Source of the DNA: Cytobacillus praedii
GTDB lineage: Bacteria > Bacillota > Bacilli > Bacillales > Cytobacillaceae
Assembly (NCBI RefSeq): GCF_001439605.1
Contig: NZ_LMBX01000013.1
Span: forward strand, 25,493-89,492
Reading direction: 5' to 3'
Length of the DNA: 64,000 nucleotides
The translations under genes and the position numbers were made by a program. Position 1 is the stretch's first letter; each line of letters begins with the position of its first letter. Below are positions 51,779 to 61,832 of this stretch, piece after piece. The notes beneath the pieces were generated by a model that did no database searches, had not been told where the DNA came from, and saw only the letters and a list, made by a program, of their open reading frames with translations.

Positions 51779-54103
51779 GTGAAAGGGAGATGGATTTATT
51801 TCACTGCCACCGCACTCGCTGGTATTCTATCAGTTTTTGTCCATTTTGTTGTCTTTATTATCGTGTTCTTTTTTCTGCTATTGTTTTTATGGAAAATAAA
51901 AGGTTTTTCGAAAAAATATCTTTTCATCATTAGTTTAATTTTTTTCTTTTTTCTAATAAGGACCGAATTAGCTGAAAAGACGAATAGAACAAATTTTGCA
52001 GCTGTTGAGACTAAGTTCCATATTTTATTCCAGAAGGATATAAAAGTAGACGGCGACCGTCTGTCAGCCATTGGCAAAGATCTGATGCGAAAAGAAAAAA
52101 TCGTTTTTTCTTATCAAATAAAAACAGAAAAAGAGAAAAAGTGGATTATAAAGAATCTAAAAACAGGGTTAGCTTGTAAGATAACAGGTACACTGTCAGA
52201 ACCAACTATGGAAACAAATGTGAATGCCTTTAACTACAGGGAATATTTAATTAGAAAACAAATTTTTTGGATTTTAAAAGCAGACCAAGTAAATTTGTTG
52301 CAATGCACTTCTCAAAAGAAAACCCCCTTTTCCTTCTTCCAATCTGTTAGGGAAAATGGCATTCAATATGTACAAGACCATTTTCCAAACGAATCTTCCC
52401 CATTAGCGGTTGCTCTCCTCTTCGGAGAACGGGATTACATTGAGACCAATAGATTAGAAACATATGAGAAACTTGGTATTGTTCATTTATTGGCGATATC
52501 AGGTCTTCATGTCGGTATGATGTCAGGAATGATGTATTATTTGGGAATACGCATCGGGATCACAAGAGAACGAATGACCATCGCATTATTACTGTTTTTA
52601 CCTTGTTATGCCTTACTCACAGGCGCAGCCCCCTCGGTAATTCGTGCTGTATCCATGATGATTCTCTTCTTATCGTTGAAGAAATGGAGCATTTTCACTT
52701 TAAATACAATCGATATTATCAGTGTGGTTTTTCTTGTGTACACTTTTATTACGCCATATGTTATTTATGATGTAGGGTTTCAGCTCTCATTCAGTGTAAG
52801 CTTTGCACTCATACTTTCTGCACCAATCCTCTTAAAAAGATTCCATCATGCTATTCCTCTTTTGCTCTCCACATCATTTATTTGTCAATTAGCTGCAATC
52901 CCTATCATGCTTTACTATTTTTATGAAGTTTCGCTTATTTCTATTTTAGCCAATACGATCTTTATTCCATTATTTTCATTGATTATATTACCAGCCATCT
53001 TTCTTTTGTTTCTTCTTCATTTGTTGATGGGGACAACAATAGCATTCCTTATGCAGCCATTAAATTTGCTTATTATGGCAACAAATGGCCTCGCACTGAA
53101 GCTATCGCTTTTTCCATTTGCTATGCTTACTTTTGGAAGGCCATCCTTAATGATTATGCTTTTGTACTTTTGGAGTATCCCGCTATTTTTCTCGTTATGG
53201 GAGCGAATGAAAGGAGCCAAACGTTTTATGCAAGTGCTCCTTCTTCCGCTCAGCATCATGTGCGTTCAGTTATTAGGAAATGCTTTATCCCCGTATGGAG
53301 AAATCACATTTATCGATGTTGGGCAAGGTGATAGCATCTTTATTAAACTGCCATTCGGAAAGGGGAATTACCTAATAGATGCAGGTGGGACCATTCAATT
53401 TAATACAGAGGAATGGAAGGCTAGAAAGAAGAAATTTGAGGTTGGAAAAGAGGTTGTTGTTCCATTTTTAAAAAGTAAGGGAATCACAGCAATTGATAAG
53501 CTTATTATTACGCATGGGGATGCAGATCATATTGGCGGTGCTTTATCCGTATTGAAAGAGCTTCAAGTAAAAGAAATCCTTTTACCAAAAACACCAGAAC
53601 TATCTGAGCTAGAAAAAGAATTGCTAACTATAGCGAAGCGGAACGGCATCCCCTGGAATTTTCTTAGTGCAGGGGATAGCTGGAAATCTGGAAATACCAA
53701 TTTTCATGTCGTATCACCGCAAGTTGGAGTAGAGGTCGAGCGTAACAATGGTTCAATTGTTCTATTTGTGAAAATAGGAGGGCTTAGATGGCTTTTTACA
53801 GGTGATTTGGAAGAAGAGGGAGAAAAACAACTAGTAAATCATTACGATAACCTTACCGTTGATGTGCTTAAGGCGGGTCATCATGGCAGTAAAACCTCAA
53901 CAACAATAGCCTTTCTTGATCAGCTTGAACCGAAAATTGCCATCATTTCGGCAGGGAAAAATAATCGTTATGGTCACCCAGCTGAAGAAGTGTTAACAAA
54001 TTTGAGTGAACGAAAAATAAAAATATTACGAACGGATCAGCATGGGGCAATTACCTATTTTTTTAAGGGTGAAACTGGAACCTTTTCTGCGGTACATCCA
54101 TAA
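51779..54103 (+). CDS. comEC: DNA uptake channel ComEC
   Basis: This 774-residue membrane protein carries transforming DNA through the membrane. Helices lie at the N-terminus, an OB-like loop at about residues 60-170, the competence domain (LAISGLHVGMMSG, about residues 240-252) across residues 200-480, and a C-terminal metallo-beta-lactamase-like domain with DVGQGDSIFIKLP and ITHGDADHIGGAL (about residues 577-589). The GTG at 51779 is used because the adjacent ATG runs into a stop; AAAAGGAG lies about 12 bases upstream. Confidence 0.94.
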   Translation: MKGRWIYFTATALAGILSVFVHFVVFIIVFFFLLLFLWKIKGFSKKYLFIISLIFFFFLIRTELAEKTNRTNFAAVETKFHILFQKDIKVDGDRLSAIGKDLMRKEKIVFSYQIKTEKEKKWIIKNLKTGLACKITGTLSEPTMETNVNAFNYREYLIRKQIFWILKADQVNLLQCTSQKKTPFSFFQSVRENGIQYVQDHFPNESSPLAVALLFGERDYIETNRLETYEKLGIVHLLAISGLHVGMMSGMMYYLGIRIGITRERMTIALLLFLPCYALLTGAAPSVIRAVSMMILFLSLKKWSIFTLNTIDIISVVFLVYTFITPYVIYDVGFQLSFSVSFALILSAPILLKRFHHAIPLLLSTSFICQLAAIPIMLYYFYEVSLISILANTIFIPLFSLIILPAIFLLFLLHLLMGTTIAFLMQPLNLLIMATNGLALKLSLFPFAMLTFGRPSLMIMLLYFWSIPLFFSLWERMKGAKRFMQVLLLPLSIMCVQLLGNALSPYGEITFIDVGQGDSIFIKLPFGKGNYLIDAGGTIQFNTEEWKARKKKFEVGKEVVVPFLKSKGITAIDKLIITHGDADHIGGALSVLKELQVKEILLPKTPELSELEKELLTIAKRNGIPWNFLSAGDSWKSGNTNFHVVSPQVGVEVERNNGSIVLFVKIGGLRWLFTGDLEEEGEKQLVNHYDNLTVDVLKAGHHGSKTSTTIAFLDQLEPKIAIISAGKNNRYGHPAEEVLTNLSERKIKILRTDQHGAITYFFKGETGTFSAVHP

Positions 54104-54127
54104 GATAATATAAATCAGCTGAACAAA

Positions 54128-54155
54128 TGAAAAGAGGCTGCAAACGCAGCCTCTC
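54128..54155 (-). terminator. Terminator of yqzM
   Basis: Minus-strand arms GAGGCTGC and GCAGCCTC with loop GTTT, then TTTTC. Confidence 0.8.
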
Positions 54156-54177
54156 AAAAATCCCACTTATGTAGTCA

Positions 54178-54312
54178 TTAAGATCCGATTACTTTAATGA
54201 CTGTTGCAATAATAAACACAGTTGCGAAGAAGCCGAAAGATACGATGAATCCAATTCCAGAGTCAATGGCATCATTCTGCTTATATTGGACGTCTTTTTC
54301 AAATTCGTTCAC
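54178..54312 (-). CDS. yqzM: YqzM family small membrane protein
   Basis: This 44-residue protein reads MNEFEKDVQYKQNDAIDSG, then one helix IGFIVSFGFFATVFIIATVI and KVIGS. It matches YqzM, found between comEC and holA in B. subtilis. GTG start with TAGGAGGGG seven bases upstream on the minus strand. The function is unknown. Confidence 0.88.
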   Translation of the reverse strand: MNEFEKDVQYKQNDAIDSGIGFIVSFGFFATVFIIATVIKVIGS

Positions 54313-54388
54313 AGTCTACCCCTCCTATTTCCTATATAGTATAAGGCATTAGAATGAAAAAATCTAGCATTCCTCGCCGCTTTTCCAC

Positions 54389-54545
54389 TTGTGACAAGAG
54401 TTGTCACAAATAAGTAAAGAGTGTGAGGAAAGAATAGTATTACATTGGTGCACCGTCGTGACGAGAGTATCCTAGGCCTCTTGTTTCGACGTTCTATATA
54501 GATGGGGGAATTGACATTTAAAATGATGTGTCAATTCCTTTTGTA
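54389..54545 (+). ncRNA. Candidate small RNA region between yqzM and holA
   Basis: A palindrome TTGTGACA-N5-TGTCACAA (54389-54409) is followed by a hairpin closed by CGTCG (54454-54458) and CGACG (54487-54491), then a perfect ten-pair hairpin GGAATTGACA/TGTCAATTCC (54507-54538) with TTTTG. It has a terminator with no gene before it on this strand. No clear promoter is seen, so this is a candidate only. Confidence 0.45.
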
Positions 54546-54658
54546 TTTATTGTTTTAGATTTTACTGAGTCTTCTTGAATTCGTTTATATACTTGTCAAA
54601 CGCTTCAAGCTTCATTAGGATTAGAATAGGAATCCAAATGTGAACGGAGAGAAGACAA

Positions 54659-55690
54659 GTGATTTTTGATCTTTGGAAACAAATAAAAGCAAAGAAATTT
54701 TCGTCATTATATTTATTATATGGTCCGGAAGCATTTCTTATCAATGAAACAAAACAACTGCTGATCAACCATCTATTAAATGAGGAGGAGATTGATTTCA
54801 ATCTTTCCACATATGATTTAGAGGAAACCCCGATTGATGCGGCGTTGGAGGATGCAGAAACGTTTCCATTTATGGGAGAAAAAAGATTGATTTTTTTGCA
54901 GAATCCAGTTTTTCTTACTGCAGTCAAAACAAAAGAGAAAGTGGAGCATAATCTGGCAAAGCTTGAGGCTTATATAAAGGAACCATCTCCTTATTCTATT
55001 GTTGTCTTTACCGCTCCTTATGAGAAATTAGATGAACGGAAAAAAGTAACAAAGGAATTAAAGCGGAGTGCGGCAATATTAGAAGCGAAAAAGCTGAGTG
55101 AAGCTGAACTGATGGCTTGGATAAAGGACCGGTCGGCGTTAAATGGAGTAGAAATTGACGATAAAGCTGCGGAAACTCTGCTCACACTTGCAGGTACAAA
55201 TTTATTTACACTCACTAGTGAGGTAGACAAGCTGGCATTATACATTGGGTCTGGTTCGAAAATTAATGAAGAAACGGTAGAAATGCTTGTTGCTCGGTCA
55301 CTAGAGCAAAATATCTTTTCTTTAATTGACAAAATAGTGAACAGGCAAGTAGAAGGGGCATTAAGAATTTATTATGATTTATTGAAGCAAAATGAAGAAC
55401 CTATTAAAATACTTTCGCTTATAACCGGACAGTTTAGGCTTATTTATCAAGTTAAAGAGCTTGCGCGAAGAGGATATGGCCAACAGCAAATTGCGGGTCA
55501 TTTAAAAATCCATCCATTTCGAATAAAGCTTGCTGCTGGACAGGCAAGGCTCTTTGCAGATGAAGAGCTGGCTCACATCATAAATTTATTAGCAGAAGCG
55601 GATTATCAAATGAAAACTGGCGGAATGAATAAAGTAATCTTAATTGAAATGTTCTTATTTCGATTACATGATCAGGCTTATAAAAAATAG
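54659..55690 (+). CDS. holA: DNA polymerase III subunit delta
   Basis: This 343-residue clamp-loader delta subunit (YqeN) has LYLLYGPEAFLINETKQLLI at the N-terminus, EKRLIFLQNPVFL, and the C-terminal collar domain with LLKQNEEPIKILSLITGQFR. It lacks a Walker A motif, as delta does. The GTG at 54659 gives the MIFDLWKQIK start; GGAGAG lies nearby upstream. It ends at a strong terminator. Confidence 0.93.
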   Translation: MIFDLWKQIKAKKFSSLYLLYGPEAFLINETKQLLINHLLNEEEIDFNLSTYDLEETPIDAALEDAETFPFMGEKRLIFLQNPVFLTAVKTKEKVEHNLAKLEAYIKEPSPYSIVVFTAPYEKLDERKKVTKELKRSAAILEAKKLSEAELMAWIKDRSALNGVEIDDKAAETLLTLAGTNLFTLTSEVDKLALYIGSGSKINEETVEMLVARSLEQNIFSLIDKIVNRQVEGALRIYYDLLKQNEEPIKILSLITGQFRLIYQVKELARRGYGQQQIAGHLKIHPFRIKLAAGQARLFADEELAHIINLLAEADYQMKTGGMNKVILIEMFLFRLHDQAYKK

Positions 55691-55691
55691 G

Positions 55692-55728
55692 GCAGCCTAA
55701 GTGACAACTTAGACTGCTTTTTTTTGAA
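55692..55728 (+). terminator. Terminator of holA
   Basis: Arms GCAGCCTAAGT and ACTTAGACTGC, loop GACA, then TTTTTTTT. Confidence 0.88.
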
Positions 55729-55763
55729 GAATAATAAAGTAGAGTATTTTTGAAAGTGAAATG

Positions 55764-55912
55764 CTGTCTAGCTTCAGTACCTAGCGCTTAATTAACTCCC
55801 TGCTCCTCCTGCGATAAGTCAGAATCGAATCATGATCGCTCCTCGTGTTTCCTTTATCGATTCGGTATCAGTTCTGTCCATACAGTGCTAAGCAAGATGC
55901 TTGTTCATTTCT
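55764..55912 (+). repeat. Dispersed hairpin repeat, copy 7 (holA-rpsT gap)
   Basis: Head TGTCTAGCTTCAGTACCTAG, middle TGCGATAAGTC and GTGTTTCCTTTATCGA, tail TACAGTGCTAAGCAAGATGC then TTG. It lies between convergent terminators. Confidence 0.7.
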
Positions 55913-55917
55913 TGCAA

Positions 55918-55953
55918 AAATAAAAGGCTATCCCTGAAAGATAGCCGTTATTC
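55918..55953 (-). terminator. Terminator of rpsT
   Basis: Minus-strand arms CGGCTATC and GATAGCC with T-rich tail. Confidence 0.8.
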
Positions 55954-55960
55954 TTTAAAC

Positions 55961-56227
55961 TTAAGCGTTTAAAGCGTTCATTTTTTTTGTTAAACGAGAT
56001 TTTTTACGAGCAGCAGCATTTTTGTGGATTAGACCTTTTGCAGCAGCTTTATCTAGCTTACTAGCAGCATCAGCAAAAGTTCCCTTTGCAGCAGCAGAAT
56101 CGTTAGTAACGATTGCAGCTTCAACCTTTTTAACAGCTGTACGCATTGAAGATTTAACAGTTGCGTTATGAGCGTTACGCGCTTCACTTGTTTTCACACG
56201 CTTAATAGCAGATTTAATGTTTGGCAT
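55961..56227 (-). CDS. rpsT: Small ribosomal subunit protein bS20
   Basis: This 88-residue basic protein binds 16S rRNA. It reads [20 protein letters not shown] at the start and [20 protein letters not shown] near the end, standard for S20. The ATG at 56225-56227 has GGAGG eight bases upstream; an ATG three codons earlier overlaps it. It is monocistronic and opposite to holA and gpr, as in B. subtilis. Confidence 0.96.
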   Translation of the reverse strand: MPNIKSAIKRVKTSEARNAHNATVKSSMRTAVKKVEAAIVTNDSAAAKGTFADAASKLDKAAAKGLIHKNAAARKKSRLTKKMNALNA

Positions 56228-56501
56228 TCCATTCACCTCCTACAAAAAGCATCGAGATTATATTAACTCGACTTTCACATCATTCATTAACAATCAAATA
56301 TTAAGAACAAGTGATATTTTATCAAACACTCCGTTCTTTTGCAATACTCTTCGTCTATTTTGATAAGTTGGATGCTCGGAAGAAGGGAAAAGGAGAGCAA
56401 GGATTGCCTGCCATTTAATGAATGTTTTTCCATGTAGAAGGAAAAGATAAAAGAAAGTCATGTTATTTGACGACTTAAGAGAAGAATGCGAGGGGATCAT
56501 C

Positions 56502-57623
56502 TTGGAACAATTGGATTTGAGCAAATATGCTATCAGAACTGATCTTGCAATTGAAGCACGGGAAATAGCGATAGCAGATCAGCAAAAGCATGTACATGAT
56601 CAGGAAGATCTTTCACAAATTGAAGGGGTTATCATTAAAGAAAAAGAAGAGGAAGATATAAAGATTTCCTTTGTCGAGGTAACAAAAGAAGGCGCAGCAG
56701 CGATTGGGAAAAAAGAGGGTAGATATTTAACCATGGAGGCTGTAGGTATCCGTCAGCAAGATACGGTTATGCAGCAAAAGGTAGCAAAAATATTCGCCGA
56801 AGAATTTTCCCAATTTCTAAAGCAGCTTGGAATAAGAGACGATGCATCATGTCTTGTTGTTGGTTTGGGGAACTGGAATGTGACACCTGATGCCCTTGGG
56901 CCCCAGGTTTGTGAGAACTTGCTTGTCACCCGTCATCTTTATCAGCTTCAGCCTGAAAGTGTCGAGGAAGGGTATCGCCCTGTCAGCGCGATTGCTCCTG
57001 GTGTTATGGGGCTAACTGGAATTGAAACGAGTGATATCATCTTTGGCATCGTTGAAAAGACGAAGCCAGATTTTGTCATTGCGATTGATGCCCTGGCATC
57101 AAGATCCATTGAACGTGTAAACTCAACAATCCAAATTTCTGATACAGGGATTCATCCTGGTTCAGGAGTTGGGAATAAAAGAAAAGAAATAAGCAAGGAA
57201 ACACTAGGAATTCCAGTTGTTGCAATTGGTGTGCCAACAGTGGTAGATGCAGTTTCTATCACTAGCGATACGATAGATTTTATTCTTAAACATTTTGGCA
57301 AGGAGTTAAAAGAAGGAGACAGGCCATCAAGAGCATTGGCTCCTGCTGGTATGACCTTCGGGAAAAGGAAAAAGTTAACGGAGGAAGATTTGCCAGAGGA
57401 AGAGCACCGAAAGACATTTTTGGGAATGATCGGAACGCTGCCAGAAGATGAAAAGCGGAAGTTAATTTATGAAGTATTATCCCCAATCGGGCATAATCTT
57501 ATGGTGACTCCAAAAGAAGTAGACGTATTTATAGAAGACATGGCAAATCTAATTGCCAATGGGCTAAATGCAGCATTACATCGCAATGTGAAGCAGGAAA
57601 ATGCAGGTTTTTATACAAGATAA
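56502..57623 (+). CDS. gpr: Germination protease Gpr
   Basis: Gpr degrades alpha/beta-type small acid-soluble spore proteins at germination and is made as a zymogen. The 373-residue protein shows the N-terminal pro-segment with [15 protein letters not shown], where self-cleavage occurs in known Gpr, then [48 protein letters not shown] and [18 protein letters not shown] core. The TTG at 56502 follows GAGGGG and gives the usual start; the ATG at 56460 would add 14 unlike residues. Confidence 0.94.
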   Translation: MEQLDLSKYAIRTDLAIEAREIAIADQQKHVHDQEDLSQIEGVIIKEKEEEDIKISFVEVTKEGAAAIGKKEGRYLTMEAVGIRQQDTVMQQKVAKIFAEEFSQFLKQLGIRDDASCLVVGLGNWNVTPDALGPQVCENLLVTRHLYQLQPESVEEGYRPVSAIAPGVMGLTGIETSDIIFGIVEKTKPDFVIAIDALASRSIERVNSTIQISDTGIHPGSGVGNKRKEISKETLGIPVVAIGVPTVVDAVSITSDTIDFILKHFGKELKEGDRPSRALAPAGMTFGKRKKLTEEDLPEEEHRKTFLGMIGTLPEDEKRKLIYEVLSPIGHNLMVTPKEVDVFIEDMANLIANGLNAALHRNVKQENAGFYTR

Positions 57624-57796
57624 CGGGATACGGGGAAATTGCTCTTGTCCCATATTATAATAAAAGACTTAATGCATGCACCATTTTGCATTTGCATTCG
57701 AATCTGTGAAATAATAACTAATTTAGATGTTCGGAGTTCTATCTTCTCTAGCAAAGTCATATGAATTACTAGACTTGCTCAAAGAGAGGTGGAACG

Positions 57797-58999
57797 ATGA
57801 AACCCTTAAAACCCAATGGGTTTATTGTTTTTGTACAAGGGACTAGCCTTCTGAAAATCTGTGGAGGTTTTCTCCTATTTCTATTATTAATTTTTTCGAT
57901 TAGTGGTGTGCTTACGTCGTTAAAGCCTGAATTTCGAATTAGTTCTTCATCTGTAAATACAGCGACGAATAAAGTGACAGGAGAAATGCTTTATCACTTG
58001 CTTGGCTGGGAAAATCACCATTTATTGCAAGGATTAGGTGAAGAGAAAGACAAGCCGACTTTAATGAACTTTGTTTTTAAGCTATCAACAAATATTAATT
58101 TGGATGATCCGCGTAGTTTATTAGGCAGAGAGCTGCCATCATTTTCTTTATATGATAGTAAGATTGTTGTCGCAAGTGAAGGGACCGATTATACAAATAT
58201 GCCAATGGAATCTACGCCTCCTCTCGAGGTGCTAAGGGCAGAGCAAGAAGCGACCTTGCAGAATACAGAAAACATCGATTCTTCCCCTGGAAATGGGAAT
58301 GAAGTTCCGGATTCTGGGTTAACAACAGGAGAAAGAAAAGTCGTTCATCTTTACTTTTCGCATAATCGTGAATCCTATTTGCCGTATTTAAAAGGAGAGA
58401 CAGATCCAAATAGGGCATACCATTCTCAATTAAATGTGACAAAAATTGGGGATAAACTGAAGGAAGAACTTGAAAGCCGCGGAGTGGGTACTTCTATTGA
58501 TAAAACAGATATAAATGCCATTTTAAATAAAAAGGAACTTGGTTATGGTGCCTCTTATCGTGAATCTAGACCAGTTGTCCAGGCTGCGATGGCTGGAAAC
58601 AAAGATTTACAATACATTATTGATATTCATCGCGACGCAAAGAGAAAAGAACACACAACGCTCACAATTAATGGGAAGAATTATGCAAAACTCGCATTTG
58701 TCGTTGGGAAGAAACATGCTAATTATGCAAAGAATCTGCAGCTTGCTGAAAAATTGCATAAGATGATTAACGAAAAGTATCCCGGATTGAGCAGAGCTGT
58801 CATTGTGAAAGAAGAGGGCAATGGCAAATATAATCAGGATCTATCAGAAAACGCTATGCTCATTGAATTCGGCGGTGTGGATAATACATTTGAGGAACTT
58901 TATTTATCAGCAGGTGCGCTCGCAGATGTCTTTAGTGATTTTTACTGGGAGGCAGAAAAGGTCAATCAGCCGGCACAAGAACAAACAGATAAAAAATAA
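57797..58999 (+). CDS. spoIIP: Stage II sporulation protein P
   Basis: This 400-residue amidase/endopeptidase works with SpoIID and SpoIIM to thin septal peptidoglycan during engulfment. It has one N-terminal helix (about residues 19-40), a variable linker, and an amidase-3-like catalytic region with VVHLYFSHNRESYLPYL, DIHRDAKRK and LIEFGGVDNTFEELYLSAGA. GAGAGGTGG precedes the ATG. yqxA follows after 19 bases. Confidence 0.95.
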   Translation: MKPLKPNGFIVFVQGTSLLKICGGFLLFLLLIFSISGVLTSLKPEFRISSSSVNTATNKVTGEMLYHLLGWENHHLLQGLGEEKDKPTLMNFVFKLSTNINLDDPRSLLGRELPSFSLYDSKIVVASEGTDYTNMPMESTPPLEVLRAEQEATLQNTENIDSSPGNGNEVPDSGLTTGERKVVHLYFSHNRESYLPYLKGETDPNRAYHSQLNVTKIGDKLKEELESRGVGTSIDKTDINAILNKKELGYGASYRESRPVVQAAMAGNKDLQYIIDIHRDAKRKEHTTLTINGKNYAKLAFVVGKKHANYAKNLQLAEKLHKMINEKYPGLSRAVIVKEEGNGKYNQDLSENAMLIEFGGVDNTFEELYLSAGALADVFSDFYWEAEKVNQPAQEQTDKK

Positions 59000-59018
59000 A
59001 ATTGATAGGTGATTTGTT

Positions 59019-59363
59019 ATGAAGTGGTTTATGGTGAAAACGTTTTTCCTTATCTCACTTATGTTTATTGCGGTATTATTTGGCATGCAGCTTGCGAATG
59101 AAGGAATCCACAATATGAAGGGCTATGATGATGCAAATTTCAAGGATCCCTTTGCCGTTAATGAAAATGAAGGCGGGGAGCTTCAGGCTTCCATTCTAGG
59201 GAATGATATTTCCAGTCATGACTTGCAGCAGAAAAAAGAGAAGCTGGAAGAAATGAAAGCATATAACTTCTTTTCATCTTTAGGCAAGTCGCTTTCGGAT
59301 GGGATATCAGAGGCAACGGAAAAAACGATTCACCTCATAACTAATCTAATAAATGGAGAGTAG
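59019..59363 (+). CDS. yqxA: DUF3679 family protein YqxA
   Basis: This 114-residue protein has one N-terminal membrane helix (about residues 5-24) and a soluble part with SHDLQQKKEKLEEMKAYNFF. It matches YqxA, located between spoIIP and lepA in B. subtilis. The function is unknown; cotranscription with spoIIP suggests a sporulation link. A terminator with arms CGGCTG and CAGTCG follows. Confidence 0.88.
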   Translation: MKWFMVKTFFLISLMFIAVLFGMQLANEGIHNMKGYDDANFKDPFAVNENEGGELQASILGNDISSHDLQQKKEKLEEMKAYNFFSSLGKSLSDGISEATEKTIHLITNLINGE

Positions 59364-59396
59364 CGGCTGTGTTTCTGTGCAGTCGTTTTTCTTTTG
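59363..59396 (+). terminator. Terminator of spoIIP-yqxA
   Basis: Arms GCGGCTG and CAGTCG (one G-T pair), then TTTTTC. Confidence 0.7.
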
Positions 59397-59438
59397 GCTA
59401 AACACCAATTGTATAAAACTTTCTCTTACTGTTTAGCA

Positions 59439-59467
59439 TTGAATCTTCATAAACGTACTGCTATAAT
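59439..59467 (+). promoter_or_regulatory. Promoter of lepA
   Basis: TTGAAT (59439-59444), 17 bases, TATAAT (59462-59467) with extended TGC. The 5' leader would be about 300 bases long and includes repeat copies. Confidence 0.75.
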
Positions 59468-59524
59468 CAAAAAATAGTGCATGTTCGATAAAAAGTAAAA
59501 GAATAGCTTTTTTGAAGTTAGACG

Positions 59525-59571
59525 GATGTCTAGCCCCGGGTATTGTGAGATAAACCTGGTGCTTTTCTTAG
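59525..59571 (+). repeat. Miniature hairpin related to the dispersed repeat
   Basis: GTCTAGC-CCCGGGT pairs with ACCTGGTGC and ends GCTTTTC, the same outer ends as full copies but only about 45 bases. Confidence 0.45.
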
Positions 59572-59602
59572 TATCAAAAAGTATTACTTTAGAGTAAGAG
59601 AA

Positions 59603-59752
59603 TTGTCTAGCTACAGCGTCTATCGCCTATCAAACTTCAGGCCCGCTCCCTACGATAAGTTGACATCAATTCGCTTTCGCTCATTGTGTCTTCTATATCT
59701 CAGTAGCGACCCTTCCAGTTTGTACGGCGATGAACAAGGCGCCTGCGCTTTT
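59603..59752 (+). repeat. Dispersed hairpin repeat, copy 8 (upstream of lepA)
   Basis: Head TTGTCTAGCTACAGCG, ATCGCC (59629 region) pairing with GGCGAT near 59726, tail CAAGGCGCCTGCGCTTTTC. It ends about seven bases before the lepA ribosome binding site. Confidence 0.85.
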
Positions 59753-59777
59753 CTAAGTAGGAGTGAAAAGAAAAATA

Positions 59778-61613
59778 ATGAACAGAGAAGAAAGACTAAA
59801 GAGACAAGCAAAAATACGGAATTTTTCCATCATTGCTCATATTGATCATGGGAAATCAACCTTAGCTGACCGCATTCTTGAAAAAACGAATGCATTGACT
59901 TCACGTGAAATGAAAAATCAGCTATTAGATTCGATGGATTTAGAGAGAGAACGCGGAATTACGATTAAATTAAATTCCGTTCAATTAAAATATAAAGCAA
60001 AAGATGGAGAAATGTATATTTTCCATTTGATTGATACACCTGGACATGTCGACTTTACCTATGAGGTTTCCCGCAGCTTAGCTGCCTGTGAAGGGGCGAT
60101 CCTAGTAGTGGACGCGGCACAAGGGATTGAAGCACAGACGCTTGCCAATGTTTATTTAGCACTTGATAATGATTTGGAAATTCTTCCAATCATTAATAAA
60201 ATTGATCTTCCAAGTGCAGATCCTGAACGAGTAAGAAATGAAATTGAAGAAGTAATTGGACTCGATGCTTCTGAAGCGGTTCTTACTTCTGCAAAGGCTG
60301 GAATTGGAATCGAAGAAATATTGGAACAAGTGGTAGAAAAGGTGCCTGCACCAACTGGTGATCCTGATGCGCCATTAAAAGCGCTCATCTTTGACTCCCT
60401 CTTTGATGCCTATCGAGGAGTAGTTGCCTATATTCGAGTAGTTGAAGGAACAGTTAGGGCCGGAGACAAAATAAAAATGATGGCAACGGGGAAGGAATTT
60501 GAAGTAGTTGAGGTGGGCGTATTCTCACCGAAAGCGCAAGCGCAAGATGAACTAACAGTTGGTGATGTTGGTTTCCTAACAGCAGCCATTAAGAATGTCG
60601 GTGATACGCGTGTAGGTGACACGATTACAAGTGCAAAGAACGGTGCAGCAGAAGCCTTGCCTGGTTACCGTAAATTAAACCCAATGGTATTTTGTGGACT
60701 TTATCCAATTGACAGTGCCAAGTTCAATGATTTGCGTGATGCACTTGAAAAGTTAGAATTAAATGACTCAGCCTTGCAGTTCGAGCCAGAAACTTCTCAA
60801 GCTTTAGGCTTTGGCTTTCGCTGTGGATTCCTTGGATTGCTTCATATGGAGATTATTCAAGAGCGAATTGAACGTGAATTTAAAATTGATTTAATTACAA
60901 CCGCGCCAAGTGTAATCTATGATGTCATCATGACAGACGGTTCTCAAGTGAAAGTAGACAATCCTTCAAATATGCCGGACCCGCAAAAGATTGACCGGGT
61001 AGAAGAGCCATATGTAAAAGCGACAATGATGGCGCCGAATGACTATGTTGGTGCGATAATGGAACTTTGTCAGGCAAAGCGCGGAATATTCATTGACATG
61101 CAATATATGGATGAAACACGTGTGAATATTATATATGAAATTCCGTTATCTGAAATTGTTTATGATTTCTTTGATCAGCTGAAATCAAATACGAAGGGAT
61201 ACGCATCTTTCGATTATGAATTAATTGGCTATAAGCCATCCAAGCTCGTAAAGATGGATATTCTTTTAAATTCTGAAAAAGTGGATGCGTTAAGCTTTAT
61301 TGTGCATAAGGACTTTGCCTATGAGCGTGGAAAAATTATTGTTGAAAAATTAAAAGAGCTCATTCCACGTCAGCAATTCGAGGTTCCAGTTCAAGCAGCA
61401 ATCGGTCAGAAAATTGTTGCCCGTTCAACCATCAAATCGATGGGGAAAAACGTACTTGCTAAATGTTATGGCGGTGACATTTCCCGGAAAAGAAAGCTTT
61501 TAGAAAAGCAAAAGGAAGGGAAAAAACGGTTGAAGCAAGTCGGCTCTGTTGAAGTTCCGCAAGAAGCATTTATGGCCGTCCTAAAAATGGACGACAACAG
61601 TTCGAAAAAGTAA
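59778..61613 (+). CDS. lepA: Elongation factor 4 (LepA)
   Basis: This 611-residue translational GTPase has G1 AHIDHGKST (about residues 20-28), G2 [13 protein letters not shown]3 DTPGHVDF, G4 [10 protein letters not shown]5 TSAKAGIG, then EF-G-like domains II, III and V and the LepA-only C-terminal domain ([20 protein letters not shown]). It acts on stalled or initiating ribosomes. The ATG at 59778 matches the family start; a GTG at 59763 overlaps the AGGAG site. Confidence 0.96.
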   Translation: MNREERLKRQAKIRNFSIIAHIDHGKSTLADRILEKTNALTSREMKNQLLDSMDLERERGITIKLNSVQLKYKAKDGEMYIFHLIDTPGHVDFTYEVSRSLAACEGAILVVDAAQGIEAQTLANVYLALDNDLEILPIINKIDLPSADPERVRNEIEEVIGLDASEAVLTSAKAGIGIEEILEQVVEKVPAPTGDPDAPLKALIFDSLFDAYRGVVAYIRVVEGTVRAGDKIKMMATGKEFEVVEVGVFSPKAQAQDELTVGDVGFLTAAIKNVGDTRVGDTITSAKNGAAEALPGYRKLNPMVFCGLYPIDSAKFNDLRDALEKLELNDSALQFEPETSQALGFGFRCGFLGLLHMEIIQERIEREFKIDLITTAPSVIYDVIMTDGSQVKVDNPSNMPDPQKIDRVEEPYVKATMMAPNDYVGAIMELCQAKRGIFIDMQYMDETRVNIIYEIPLSEIVYDFFDQLKSNTKGYASFDYELIGYKPSKLVKMDILLNSEKVDALSFIVHKDFAYERGKIIVEKLKELIPRQQFEVPVQAAIGQKIVARSTIKSMGKNVLAKCYGGDISRKRKLLEKQKEGKKRLKQVGSVEVPQEAFMAVLKMDDNSSKK

Positions 61614-61630
61614 AGATCATTGCATTGGAA

Positions 61631-61679
61631 AGGGAGGTTGGTTATGCTTTTTAAATAAAGCAGATCAGCCTCTCTTTTT
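61631..61679 (+). terminator. Terminator of lepA
   Basis: AGGGAGGTTG pairs with CAGCCTCTCT (two G-T pairs), then TTTTTA. Confidence 0.6.
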
Positions 61680-61832
61680 ATATGGGCAATAAATTGTTGG
61701 TTACCTTTTTTGAGCAAGCCTTTATGTACGGAGTAATAACCAGCGTAGTGAAAAGAAGGTGACCGACATTTACATTTAAACTAGGACTGAACTCTTGATT
61801 CTACAAGTTATTTTAATAAAGGTAGTGAAGAA

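Noticed and set aside
54389..54409. FNR/CRP-type site TGTGA...TCACA
   Set aside because: The spacer between TGTGA and TCACA is nine bases, not six, so the palindrome does not fit FNR or CRP.
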